A stretch of 64,000 bases of DNA from Bathymodiolus brooksi (taxonomy: Eukaryota > Mollusca > Bivalvia > Mytilida > Modiolidae), in contig OY804583.1 in NCBI GenBank assembly GCA_963680875.1, positions 35,701,331-35,765,330 on the forward strand. The letters are read 5' to 3'. The notes beneath the pieces were generated by a model. That model ran no database searches. It was not told where the DNA came from and worked only from the letters and a program-made list of their open reading frames with translations. Position numbers and translations under genes: made by a program. Positions 45,180 through 57,341 of this stretch are shown here, piece by piece (position 1 is the stretch's first letter; the number at the start of each line of letters is the position of its first letter).

Positions 45180-46760
45180 GTCAATGCCCCAGTGTTATCA
45201 CCCGTCCAGTAGTCAATGCTCCAGTGTTATCACCCGTCCAGTAGTCAATGCTCCAGTGTTATCACCCGTCCAGTAGTCAGTGTTCCAGTGTTATCACCCG
45301 TCCAGTAGTCAATGCTCCAGTGTTATCACCCGTCCAGTAGTCAATGCTCCAGTGTTATCATCCACCCAGTAGTCAATGCTCCAGTGTTATCACCCGTCCA
45401 GTAGTTAGTGCTCCAGTGTTATCACCCGTCCAGTAGTCAATGCTCCAGTGTTATCACCCGTCCAGTAGTCAATGCTCCAGTGTTATCACCCGTCCAGTAG
45501 TCAGTGCTCCAGTGTTATCATCCGTCCAGTAGTCAGTGCTCCAGTGTTATCACCCGTCCAGTAGTCAGTGCTCCAGTGTTATCACCAGTCCAGTAGTCAG
45601 TGCTCCAGTGTTATCACCCGTCCAGTAGTCAGTGCTCCAGTGTTATCACCCGTCCAGTAGTCAATGCTCCAGTGTTATCACCCGTCCAGTAGTCTATGCT
45701 CCAGTGTTATCACCCGTCCAGTAGTCAATACTCCAGTGTTATCACCAGTGCAGTAGTCAGTGCTCCAGTGTTATCACCCGTCCAGTAGTCAGTGCTCCAG
45801 TGTTATCACCCGTCCAGTAGTCAGTGCTCCAGTGTTATCACCAGTCCAGTAGTCAGTGCTCCAGTGTTATCACCCGTCCAGTAGTCAGTGCTCCAGTGTT
45901 ATCACCCGTCCAGTAGTCAGTGCTCCAGTGTTATCACCAGTCCAGTAGTCAGTGCTCCAGTGTTATCACCCGTCCAGTAGTCAATGCTCCAGTGGTATCA
46001 CCCGTCCAGTAGTCAGTGCTCCAGTGTTATCACCCATCCAGTAGTCAATGCTCCAGTGTTATCACCCGTCCAGTAGTCAGTGCTCCAGTGGTATCACCCG
46101 TCCAGTAGTCAGTGCTCCAGTGTTATCACCCGCCCAGTAGTCAATGCTCCAGTGTTATCACCCGTCCAGTAGTCAGTGCTCCAGTGTTATCACCAGTCCA
46201 GTAGTCAGTGCTCCAGTGTTATCACCCGTCCAGTAGTCAATGCCCCAGTGTTATCACCCGTCCAGTAGTCAATGCTCCAGTGTTATCACCCGTCCAGTAG
46301 TCAATGCTCCAGTGTTATCACCCGTCCAGTAGTCAGTGTTCCAGTGTTATCACCCGTCCAGTAGTCAATGCTCCAGTGTTATCACCCGTCCAGTAGTCAA
46401 TGCTCCAGTGTTATCATCCACCCAGTAGTCAATGCTCCAGTGTTATCACCCGTCCAGTAGTTAGTGCTCCAGTGTTATCACCCGTCCAGTAGTCAATGCT
46501 CCAGTGTTATCACCCGTCCAGTAGTCAATGCTCCAGTGTTATCACCCGTCCAGTAGTCAGTGCTCCAGTGTTATCATCCGTCCAGTAGTCAGTGCTCCAG
46601 TGTTATCACCCGTCCAGTAGTCAGTGCTCCAGTGTTATCACCAGTCCAGTAGTCAGTGCTCCAGTGTTATCACCCGTCCAGTAGTCAGTGCTCCAGTGTT
46701 ATCACCCGTCCAGTAGTCAATGCTCCAGTGTTATCACCCGTCCAGTAGTCTATGCTCCAG
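45180..46760 (+). repeat. Higher-order duplication of 1056 bp inside the 32-bp array
   Basis: The rare unit containing TCATCCACCCAGTAG is at 45361 and 46417, an offset of 1056 bp, which is exactly 33 units. The same order of single-base variants (GTGTTCCAGTG, AGTTAGTGCTCC, AGTCTATGCTCC) occurs in both copies. Confidence 0.85.
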
Positions 46761-46789
46761 TGTTATCACCCATCCAGTAGTCAGTGCTT

Positions 46790-46904
46790 CGGCACTGGCA
46801 TGTTTTATTAGATATATTTATGTTTGAAATTGACAGTTTCGAAATAATGTAGCTAATTAAAGCTAAAAATCAATCTCACTCCAGCATTGTTAACCTTTAT
46901 ACTT
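46790..46904. other. Unique spacer between two giant minisatellites
   Basis: About 115 bp of AT-rich non-repetitive DNA (GGCACTGGCATGTTTTATTA to TTAACCTTTATACTTAG). It shares no motif with either array. Confidence 0.8.
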
Positions 46905-49900
46905 AGCAGATGTTGGCGCTCCTGTTCAAGTCCTTTAGCTATACAGATTGTGGTTATCCTGTTCAAGTCCTTTAGCTATACAGATTGTGGTTATCCTGTT
47001 CAAGTCCTTTAGTTATACAGATGTTGGCTCTCCTGTTCAAGTCCTTTAGCTATACAGATTGTGGTTATCCTGTTCAAGTCTTTTAGTTATACAGATGTTG
47101 GCTCTCCTGTTCAAGTCCTTTAGCTATACAGATGTTGGCTCTCCTGTTCAAGTCCTTTAGCTATACAGATTGTGGTTATCCTGTTCAAGTCCTTTAGTTA
47201 TACAGATTGTGGTTATCCTGTTCAAGTCCTTTAGCTATACAGATTGTGGTTATCCTGTTCAAGTCCTTTAGTTATACAGATTGTGGTTATCCTGTTCAAG
47301 TCCTTTAGTTATACAGATTATGGTTATCCTGTTCAAGTCCTTTAGTTATACAGATTGTGGTTATCCTGTTCAAGTCCTTTAGTTATACAGAGTGTGGTTA
47401 TCCTGTTCAAGTCCTTTAGTTATACAGATTGTGGTTATCCTGTTCAAGTCCTTTAGTTATACAGATTGTGGTTATCCTGTTCAAGTCCTTTAGTTATACA
47501 GATTGTGGTTATCCTGTTCAAGTCCTTTAGCTATACAAATTGTGGTTATCCTGTTCAAGTCCTTTAGCTATACAGATTGTGGTTATCCTGTTCAAGTCCT
47601 TTAGCTATACAGATTGTGGTTATCCTGTTCAAGTCCTATAGCTATACAGATTGTGGTTATCCTGTTAAAGTCCTTTAGCTATACAGATTGTAGTTATCCT
47701 GTTCAAGTCCTTTAGCTATACAGATTGTGGTTATCCTGTTCAAGTCCTTTAGTTATACAGATTGTGGTTATTCTGTTCAAGTCCTTTAGTTATACAGATT
47801 GTGGTTATCCTGTTCAAGTCCTTTAGCTATACAGATTGTGGTTATCCTGTTCAAGTCCTTTAGTTATACAGATTGTGGTTATCCTGTTCAAGTCCTTTAG
47901 CTATACAGATTGTGGTTATCCTGTTCAAGTCATTTAGTTATACAGATTGTGGTTATCCTGTTCAAGTCCTTTAGCTATGCAGATGTTGGCTCTCCTGTTC
48001 AAGTCCTTTAGCTATACAGATTGTGGTTATCCTGTTCAAGTCTTTTAGCTATACAGATTGTGGTTATCCTGTTCAAGTCATTTAGTTATACAGATTGTGG
48101 TTATCCTGTTCAAGTCCTTTAGCTATACAGATGTTGGCTCTCCTGTTCAAGTCCTTTAGTTATACAGATTGTGGTTATCCTGTTCAAGTCCTTTAGCTAT
48201 ACAGATTGTGGTTATCCTGTTCAAGTCCTTTAGCTATACAGATTGTGGTTATCCTGTTCAAGTCCTTTAGCTATACAGATGTTGGCTCTCCTGTTCAAGT
48301 CCTTTAGTTATACAGATTGTGGTTATCCTGTTCAAGTCCTTTAGTTATACAGATTGTGGTTATCCTGTTCAAGTCCTTTAGCTATACAGATTGTGGTTAT
48401 CCTGTTCAAGTCCTTTAGCTATACAGATTGTGGTTATCCTGTTCAAGTCCTTTAGCTATACAGATTGTGGTTATCCTGTTCAAGTCCTTTAGCTATACAG
48501 ATTGTGGTTATCCTGTTCAAGTCCTTTAGTTATACAGATTGTGGTTATCCTGTTCAAGTCCTTTAGCTATACAGATTGTGGTTATCCTGTTCAAGTCCTT
48601 TAGCTATACAGATTGTGGTTATCCTGTTCAAGTCCTTTAGTTATACAGATTGTGGTTATCCTGTTCAAGTCCTTTAGTTATACAGATTGTGGTTATCCTG
48701 TTCAAGTCCTTTAGTTATACAGATTGTGGTTATCCTGTTCAAGTCCTTTAGTTATACAGATTGTGGTTATCCTGTTCAAGTCCTTTAGTTATACAGAGTG
48801 TGGTTATCCTGTTCAAGTCCTTTAGTTATACAGATTGTGGTTATCCTGTTCAAGTCCTTTAGTTATACAGATTGTGGTTATCCTGTTCAAGTCCTTTAGT
48901 TATACAGATTGTGGTTATCCTGTTCAAGTCCTTTAGTTATACAGATTGTGGTTATCCTGTTCAAGTCCTTTAGTTATACAGATTGTGGTTATCCTGTTCA
49001 AGTCCTTTAGTTATACAGATTGTGGTTATCCTGTTCAAGTCCTTTAGTTATACAGATTGTGGTTATCCTGTTCAAGTCCTTTAGTTATACAGATTGTGGT
49101 TATCCTGTTCAAGTCCTTTAGTTATACAGATTGTGGTTATCCTGTTCAAGTCCTTTAGTTATACAGATTGTGGTTATCCTGTTCAAGTCCTTTAGTTATA
49201 CAGATTGTGGTTATCCTGTTCAAGTCCTTTAGTTATACAGATTGTGGTTATCCTGTTCAAGTCCTTTAGTTATACAGATTGTGGTTATCCTGTTCAAGTC
49301 TTTTAGTTATACAGATGTTGGCTCTCCTGTTCATGTCCTTTAGTTATACAGATTGTGGTTATCCTGTTCAAGTCCTTTAGTTATACAGATTGTGGTTATC
49401 CTGTTCAAGTCCTTTAGTTATACAGATTGTGGTTATCCTGTTCAAGTCCTTTAGTTATACAGATTGTGGTTATCCTGTTCAAGTCCTTTAGTTATACAGA
49501 TTGTGGTTATCCTGTTCATGTCCTTTAGTTATACAGATTGTGGTTATCCTGTTCAAGTCCTTTAGTTATACAGATTGTGGTTATCCTGTACAAGTCCTTT
49601 AGTTATACAGATTGTGGTTATCCTGTTCAAGTCCTTTAGTTATACAGATTGTGGTTATCCTGTTCAAGTCCTTTAGTTATACAGATTGTGGTTATCCTGT
49701 TCGTGTCCTTTAGTTATACAGATTGTGGTTATCCTGTTCAAGTCCTTTAGTTATACAGATTGTGGTTATCCTGTTCAAGTCCTTTAGTTATACAGATTGT
49801 GGTTATCCTGTTCAAGTCCTTTAGTTATACAGATTGTGGTTATCCTGTTCAAGTCCTTTAGTTATACAGATTGTGGTTATCCTGTTCAAGTCCTTTAGTT

Positions 49901-52900
49901 ATACAGATTGTGGTTATCCTGTTCAAGTCATTTAGCTATACAGATTGTGGTTATCCTGTTCAAGTCCTTTAGTTATACAGATTGTGGTTATCCTGTTCAA
50001 GTCCTTTAGTTATACAGATTGTGGTTATCCTGTTCAAGTCCTTTAGCTATACAGATTGTGGTTATCCTGTTCAAGTCCTTTAGCTATACAGATTGTGGTT
50101 ATCCTGTTCAAGTCCTTTAGTTATACAGATTGTGGTTATCCTGTTCAAGTCCTTTAGTTATACAGATTGTGGTTATCCTGTTCAAGTCCTTTAGTTATAC
50201 AGATTGTGGTTATCCTGTTCAAGTCTTTTAGTTATACAGATGTTGGCTCTCCTGTTCATGTCCTTTAGTTATACAGATTGTGGTTATCCTGTTCAAGTCC
50301 TTTAGTTATACAGATTGTGGTTATCCTGTTCAAGTCCTTTAGTTATACAGATTGTGGTTATCCTGTTCAAGTCCTTTAGTTATACAGATTGTGGTTATCC
50401 TGTTCAAGTCCTTTAGTTATACAGATTGTGGTTATCCTGTTCAAGTCCTTTAGTTATACAGATTGTGGTTATCCTGTTCAAGTCCTTTAGTTATACAGAT
50501 TGTGGTTATCCTGTTCAAGTCCTTTAGTTATACAGATTGTGGTTATCCTGTTCAAGTCCTTTAGTTATACAGATTGTGGTTATCCTGTTCAAGTCCTTTA
50601 GTTATACAGATTGTGGTTATCCTGTTCAGGTCCTTTAGTTATACAGATTGTGGTTATCCTGTTCATGTCCTTTAGTTATACAGATTGTGGTTATCCTGTT
50701 CAAGTCCTTTAGCTATACAGATTGTGGTTATCCTGTTCAAGTCCTTTAGCTATACAGATTGTGGTTATCCTCTTCAAGTCCTTTAGCTATACAGATTGTG
50801 GTTATCCTGTTCAAGTCCTTTAGTTATACAGATTGTGGTTATCCTGTTCAAGTCCTTTAGTTATACAGATTGTGGTTATCCTGTTCAAGTCCTTTAGCTA
50901 TACAGATTGTGGTTATCCTGTTCAAGTCCTTTAGTTATACAGAGTGTGGTTATCCTGTTCAAGTCCTTTAGTTATACAGATTGTGGTTATCCTGTTCAAG
51001 TCCTTTAGTTATACAGATTGTGGTTATCCTGTTCAAGTCCTTTAGTTATACAGATTGTGGTTATCCTGTTCAAGTCCTTTAGTTATACAGATTGTGGTTA
51101 TCCTGTTCATGTCCTTTAGTTATACAGATTGTGGTTATCCTGTTCAAGTCCTTTAGCTATACAGATTGTGGTTATCCTGTTCAAGTCCTTTAGCTATACA
51201 GATTGTGGTTATCCTCTTCAAGTCCTTTAGCTATACAGATTGTGGTTATCCTGTTCAAGTCCTTTAGTTATACAGATTGTGGTTATCCTGTTCAAGTCCT
51301 TTAGTTATACAGATTGTGGTTATCCTGTTCAAGTCCTTTAGCTATACAGATTGTGGTTATCCTGTTCAAGTCCTTTAGTTATACAGAGTGTGGTTATCCT
51401 GTTCAAGTCCTTTAGTTATACAGATTGTGGTTATCCTGTTCAAGTCCTTTAGTTATACAGATTGTGGTTATCCTGTTCAAGTCCTTTAGTTATACAGATT
51501 GTGGTTATCCTGTTCAAGTCCTTTAGTTATACAGATTGTGGTTATCCTGTTCAAGTCCTTTAGTTATACAGATTGTGGTTATCCTGTTCAAGTCCTTTAG
51601 TTATACAGATTGTGGTTATCCTGTTCAAGTCCTTTAGTTATACAGATTGTGGTTATCCTGTTCAAGTCCTTTAGTTATACAGATTGTGGTTATCCTGTTC
51701 AAGTCCTTTAGTTATACAGATTGTGGTTATCCTGTTCAAGTCCTTTAGTTATACAGATTGTGGTTATCCTGTTCAAGTCTTTTAGTTATACAGATGTTGG
51801 CTCTCCTGTTCATGTCCTTTAGTTATACAGATTGTGGTTATCCTGTTCAAGTCCTTTAGTTATACAGATTGTGGTTATCCTGTTCAAGTCCTTTAGTTAT
51901 ACAGATTGTGGTTATCCTGTTCAAGTCCTTTAGTTATACAGATTGTGGTTATCCTGTTCAAGTCCTTTAGTTATACAGATTGTGGTTATCCTGTTCAAGT
52001 CCTTTAGTTATACAGATTGTGGTTATCCTGTTCAAGTCCTTTAGTTATACAGATTGTGGTTATCCTGTTCGTGTCCTTTAGCTATACAGATTGTGGTTAT
52101 CCTGTTCAAGTCCTTTAGTTATACAGATTGTGGTTATCCTGTTCAAGTCCTTTAGTTATACAGATTGTGGTTATCCTGTTCAAGTCCTTTAGCTATACAG
52201 ATTGTGGTTATCCTGTTCAAGTCCTTTAGTTATACAGATTGTGGTTATCCTGTTCAAGTCCTTTAGTTATACAGATTGTGGTTATCCTGTTCAAGTCCTT
52301 TAGTTATACAGATTGTGGTTATCCTGTTCAAGTCCTTTAGCTATACAGATTGTGGTTATCCTGTTCAAGTCCTTTAGTTATACAGATTGTGGTTATCCTG
52401 TTCAAGTCCTTTAGTTATACAGATTGTGGTTATCCTGTTCAAGTCTTTTAGTTATACAGATGCTGGCTCTCCTGTTCATGTCCTTTAGTTATACAGATTG
52501 TGGTTATCCTGTTCAAGTCCTTTAGTTATACAGATTGTGGTTATCCTGTTCAAGTCCTTTAGCTATACAGATTGTGGTTATCCTGTTCAAGTCCTTTAGT
52601 TATACAGATTGTGGTTATCCTGTTCAAGTCCTTTAGTTATACAGAGTGTGGTTATCCTGTTCAAGTCCTTTAGTTATACAGATTGTGGTTATCCTGTTCA
52701 AGTCCTTTAGTTATACAGATTGTGGTTATCCTGTTCAAGTCCTTTAGTTATACAGATTGTGGTTATCCTGTTCAAGTCCTTTAGCTATACAGATTGTGGT
52801 TATCCTGTTCAAGTCCTTTAGCTATACAGATTGTGGTTATCCTGTTCAAGTCCTTTAGCTATACAGATTGTGGTTATCCTGTTCAAGTCCTTTAGTTATA

Positions 52901-53476
52901 CAGATTGTGGTTATCCTGTTCGTCCTTTAGTTATACAGATTGTGGTTATCCTGTTCAAGTCCTTTAGTTATACAGATTGTGGTTATCCTGTTCATGTCCT
53001 TTAGTTATACAGATTGTGGTTATCCTGTTCAAGTCCTTTAGTTATACAGATTGTGGTTATCCTGTTCAAGTCCTTTAGTTATACAGATTGTGGTTATCCT
53101 GTTCAAGTCCTTTAGTTATACAGATTGTGGTTATCCTGTTCAAGTCCTTTAGCTATACAGATTGTGGTTATCCTGTTCAAGTCCTTTAGTTATACAGATT
53201 GTGGTTATCCTGTTCAAGTCCTTTAGTTGTACAGATTGTGGTTATCCTGTTCAAGTCCTTTAGCTATACAGATTGTGGTTATCCTGTTCAAGTCCTTTAG
53301 CTATACAGATTGTGGTTATCCTGTTCAAGTCCTTTAGCTATACAGATTGTGGTTATCCTGTTCAAGTCCTTTAGTTATACAGATTGTGGTTATCCTGTTC
53401 AAGTCCTTTAGTTATACAGATTGTGGTTATCCTGTTCAAGTCCTTTAGTTATACAGATTGTGGTTATCCTGTACAT
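46905..53476 (+). repeat. Giant 37-bp minisatellite, ~177 copies (6.6 kb)
   Basis: The unit is CTGTTCAAGTCCTTTAGTTA followed by TACAGATTGTGGTTATC. The main variants are TTAGCTATA versus TTAGTTATA and GATGTTGGCTCTC versus GATTGTGGTTATC. The array is almost free of indels. The compound variant AAGTCTTTTAGTTATACAGA followed by TGTTGGC (TGCTGGC in the last copy) falls at 47076, 49296, 50221, 51775 and 52441, all separated by exact multiples of 37. One 2-base deletion occurs near 52921. There is no coding capacity. Confidence 0.98.
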
Positions 53477-53479
53477 GTG

Positions 53480-53612
53480 TTGCTACCAAAAACTTTTAAA
53501 TTATGTGACTTTCAAATCTTTCGATTTTAGGCTTACCTGACAAAGGTTATTGTAGAAACGTATCGTGTACACTAAGTTGGATATCTAGGTTTTGTATTAT
53601 TTTTTTTCTCCA
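53480..53612 (+). mobile_element. Penelope-type 3' tail fragment, third copy
   Basis: TTGCTACCAAAAACTTTTAA, then GATTTTAGGCTTACCTGACA, AAGGTTATTGTAGAAACGTA, TCGTGTACACTAAGTTGGAT, and a GGTTTTGTATTATTTTTTT end. This is the longest of three related stretches in the window. The assignment to Penelope is by resemblance to the tail often seen in bivalve copies. Confidence 0.45.
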
Positions 53613-53689
53613 TCTGCCATTCGTACTGTTCCTTGGTAAATTGTATTACACAATATTAGAAATGGTATGATGGCACATTTAAATAAAGA

Positions 53690-53995
53690 CTATCAGAACA
53701 CCTGCTATTAACCTCTTTACATGAATCAATTGATCCAATATGTTTGTAAATAACCTTATCAAACACCTTGCTTATATTACTAAGCATAAAAGCAACAGGT
53801 CGATAATTGGACACGGAACGTTTGTCACCACATTTAAATATCGGGATAATATGTTGAAGATTCCAACCCGCTGAAAATTTTCCCTCTCTCTGCCACTTGT
53901 TAACTGAAGACACAAAGGACCAGCAATTTCATACTTTACTTCTATAAGCATCTTGTTACTAATACGGTCAGGGTCAACTGTCTTATTGGAAAAAT
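53690..53995 (-). pseudogene. Jockey/CR1-type LINE reverse transcriptase fragment
   Basis: The minus strand reads DPDRISNKMLIEVKYEIAGP in one frame, then FSAGWNLQHIIPIFKCGDKR and SVSNYRPVAFMLSNISKVFD plus KVIYKHI in another. The GW..A..IP.FK.GD....NYRP order is the N-terminal finger and palm region of non-LTR retrotransposon RTs of the jockey/CR1 type. A frameshift near 53900 separates the two parts. The YxDD catalytic region is absent, so it is a dead fragment. Confidence 0.85.
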
Positions 53996-53997
53996 GG

Positions 53998-54232
53998 GCC
54001 GTCATGGTCGTGATCGCATGATAGTTGGATTTACAACTACCTATGTAATTTGTGCTTATCACCACGAACATTGTGAGTTCGAATTCCATTCCGGCGAGAT
54101 GTACTCAATACAACATTATGTGATAAAGTTTGTCAGTGACTTGTGACAGGTCGGTGCATGGTTTTCTCCGGATACTCCGGTTTCCCCCACCAACAAAACA
54201 GACATATTGTAGAAAGTGGGGTTAAACACTAA
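53998..54232 (+). mobile_element. SINE, copy 6 (3' internal deletion)
   Basis: On the plus strand: GTCATGGTCGTGATCGCATG, the palindromic head TTGGATTTACAACTACC, GTGAGTTCGAATTCCATTCC as B box, ACAACATTATGTGATAAAG, GACTTGTGACAGGTCGG, then TTTTCTCCGGATACTCCGG and a GGGTTAAACACTAACCC end. The CCGCCACGATATAACTGA stretch is lost. It abuts the LINE fragment. Confidence 0.85.
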
Positions 54233-55758
54233 CCCTACCCCTAGCCTTTTTGGGACCAAGTAATGAGTAATGACCCCGCTGCGTCAGACCCTACAGACAC
54301 GGAACACATTGTTTATCTTTCAATGGTGTCCGAACATAAGCTAGAAATGTCACAAGACGCTGTTGTTTGACTTGAAGACAATTGATCTCCCTGTGTGTTA
54401 GATGCTTTCTGTTCTACAAATATGTCTGGGTCATTTATATACCGTATAACCGGTAATTTCTGCGGTGTGAAATTTCTGCGATTTTGGTCTAAAAAGAAGA
54501 CATTTAATTCTTGCGGATTTTTATTTCTGCGGATTGTAAATCTCGGCACCGAAAAAAAAATTGTTTGTATTTACAGGATTCAGGAAGCAACAAGTGAAGC
54601 GATATTACGATAAACAACTGGTGCACATTACAGTGATCCTTAGAAGTAAAAACATCTTTAGTTCTTTAGAAAGTTTTCAAACGTTACAACTTCTGAATAC
54701 ACATTTGGTTAACTTCAAATTTGTCTTGAAAAACAAATTTTTCACTGTTTTCGCGATCTATTTTGTTGACAGGAAATACGAAGTCAACAGTTGGATCGAT
54801 ATCGGTATAAACTTTGATATATTTCGGATATATATTTTTAATGTCGAATTTTCATACTTTATCATATAACAATTTTTTAAAAAGAATTATGATTAGAAGC
54901 AATTGTATTCAATTCTTTTAGTATAATGAATGTAGACATAAAAACTCAGGTTAACCGGAATTCTACTACCAGTACATGTACATTTCTATTTGTTTGGTTT
55001 ATAGATGAATCCTGAGATCACACAGTTTGATATTATTTAATCGAAGCTACTACAACAATTTAAAAAAAAACAAAAAAAATCATGTTAATTTATGAAATAA
55101 CAATTGTAAATATTGCTTTAATAAACTTTATTATGATTGTAAACATTGAATCAGGCGATTGTTTCAATTATTGTCGGTGTCAGCTTGGTACAATCACACA
55201 CAGGGGCTAGGTGCGTCCGGAAAAAAAAATAAAAAAATACTATATAATACTACAAGTAGGGAGGACAAACGTGGTCGTCGATAGCGTTATTATTTTCTGT
55301 CGGAGTAGAAAAACCCGAATTTTCACCTTTTTCATTTCATTAGAAAAACACCTAAAATTTATTATTTCGTGATAAAAAATATATCAGATAAAACTTGAAA
55401 ACTAGAACTTTATTAATTTGGTAGTTATAAGCATTAAAAATATGATTGGGTACTACTACTGAACGTCCAAAGTGAAGTCGTTTCGAGAAAATCGGACGCC
55501 ATCTTGATTTATGTGTCAACGAACAGCCCATTTTCAAAAATAATTCCGGGAGCTATCCCTGGACCACTATTCTTCATGCATGGCTTAAAATTTGCAGAAA
55601 GTCTTCAATTTTACCAATCCGATTGTTAAGAATTTTTTAAAAGTCAAAATCGTAACGTAAAATATAAAAGTTTACAAACATTGTTTTAAACTCGTTTACC
55701 GCTTTTCCGCAAAAAGTTAACAGTCAGATATCAATAATCTGAACCTTCCTCTAAAGAT
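54233..55758. other. No recognisable gene
   Basis: AT-rich DNA. Around 54457-54545 the words TTTCTGCG and TTGCGGATTTTTA recur three or four times, a small local repeat. Overlapping ORFs on both strands (54313-54869) have no motif. A YY1-like GCCATCTTGAT lies near 55498. Confidence 0.4.
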
Positions 55759-55995
55759 ATGCCGCCAAGGTTTCAATGGATAAGCAGTAATAGCTCCCGG
55801 AAATCATTGGATGTTTGGTCCATATTTTCCGACTTTGCAATCAGAGTTGAGCGGGAAGAGTTATCGGACGTTGTGTGGCGCATGACCGAAATGTATGTCT
55901 TCCGCCATCTTGGCCAGGACAATTTCAGAGTTGTACCAAAGAAAAATGGAATTTACCGACGTATTGTTCTACCAATTGATACAATAATTATCTAG
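55759..55995 (+). CDS. Candidate small ORF in a possible two-exon transcript
   Basis: 78 codons from ATG 55759 (context AAAGATATGC) to TAG 55995. It reads MPPRFQWISSNSSRKSLDVW, then SIFSDFAIRVEREELSDVVW, then RMTEMYVFRHLGQDNFRVVP. It is mixed charged and hydrophobic, with no known domain. A good donor (CACG|GTAAGT, 56034) follows 38 bp after the stop. A good acceptor (TTTTACAG, 57034-57035) and AATAAA at 57342 lie downstream. This fits a short spliced transcript, but coding is unproven. Confidence 0.25.
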   Translation: MPPRFQWISSNSSRKSLDVWSIFSDFAIRVEREELSDVVWRMTEMYVFRHLGQDNFRVVPKKNGIYRRIVLPIDTIII

Positions 55996-57035
55996 CATTG
56001 ATGTATTCAGACCACGGAGGTCAATCATGCACGGTAAGTAACAAAACTTCTTCTAAAATATAGTTTTATTCTCAAAAGAAATATCGTTTTCAACCGTATC
56101 AAATGGGGGTTAATTTTGAAAACAAAAGATGCACAAAAATCGCACAGAAACTTTACACGAACTGAATAAATATATATCTTTGCTTCGATAAGTGAAAAAG
56201 GGATGGGATTTAATTCACGATTTTATTATTTTACTCGAAAAATGGCGAAAACGGCAAGCATCAATATAAAGTTGTCAAATTCTCCCAATCTATAAATAAC
56301 TTTATCCAAGCAGAGCTTTGGTGACGTAATCATGGCTGTTCGGAAATTATCGGGATTTATTAATACATCTATATAAAGGAGTTGTTCCGGTATTCTTTGA
56401 TATTTTTAGAAAAGGGGGGATCTTTTGTGAAATGTTCAAGATTTTTTATATTTTTTGGTTTTAAATGAAATTTGTCTACATGAAAACTTTTTAGGCATTT
56501 CTCATTAAGTTCCTAGTGTATATTGTAGCAATACATAGGACAATTGTTTTTAAATACTAAAATAGTAACATTTTTGAACAATTTATTTAAATTGTTATAA
56601 AACATAATTATTATGTTTCAGTACTATTAGGGAAGCTTTATGAAATATATGCTTAATGCATACATTACAGTATGTGAATGTATTAACATTCTGGCTATAT
56701 ACAATGTAATCAGTGGCAGTGCATGTGATATGCTAAGTTTAATTAATTACATTTTTTTCATTACACCATTACTGTATGCAAACTTGTTTGGTATGACAGA
56801 ACATTTATGATGCATGCAGCAAACATTTCTGGAATAATGCTATTTTTCATATAGAATCTATTTGCCACCAAGCATATATGCATAAAGATAATTTATAGTC
56901 AGAAGAGTGCATTGTATTAAAGCTTTTTTTCATTTGTACATGTATGATAAACTATTTCTGGAAAAGATAAATTATTTTTAATTCTTTATTTTTATTCTGT
57001 ATAACATATTTTAAATGTTTATTTTTATTTTACAG
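55996..57035 (+). other. Possible intron of the candidate transcript; otherwise featureless
   Basis: Bases 56034-57035 have GTAAGT at the start and a T-rich tract with TTTTACAG at the end. I see no repeats or ORFs of interest inside. If the splice pair is chance, this is plain AT-rich intergenic DNA. Confidence 0.3.
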
Positions 57036-57341
57036 GTGTGATCGTGGCATCTCAGTAGATCATTAAGAGTTTTAAATCATTAAAATGACACTTCTGAAAG
57101 TTGATGCTGTTGATTATGATTCAGTTAATCAAATATGCATTGGATATGCATAGGATCACAAAACACACAATTTAAAGAAATCACAAAGATTTCATTTGGA
57201 ATAAGTTGGTCATGAACTGGGACACAGCACTATTTGTAGTCGTCAAATGTAAAATTATAGTATATAAAGGAAAAGAGAGTGACATTGAAGACTGTTATGA
57301 ATTAAGATAATAGTAGAAGATAACAGTTTATTGATTTGTGA

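Larger units (their letters stand above)
31013..46789 (+). repeat. Giant 32-bp minisatellite, ~490 copies (15.8 kb)
   Basis: The unit is CAGTAGTCAGTGCTCCAGTG followed by GTACCACCCGTC. Two main variants occur: GTGGTACCACC (which carries a KpnI site) and GTGTTATCACC. A third, GTCGTACC with AGTAGACAGTG, is confined mainly to the first 450 bp and 33.4 kb. Variant blocks alternate, and rare marker variants recur at long intervals, showing higher-order duplications. For example, GTACAGTAGTCTATGC lies at 32375, 34431, 36965, 40124, 42251 and 43452. ORFs of 60-91 codons within it come from the repeat: 32 is not a multiple of 3 and every frame meets TAG about once per 96 bp. Confidence 0.98.

Noticed and set aside
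31013..53476. CRISPR-like array (regular short repeats)
   Set aside because: Whole units are tandem with no unique spacers, there are no cas genes, and the host is an animal.
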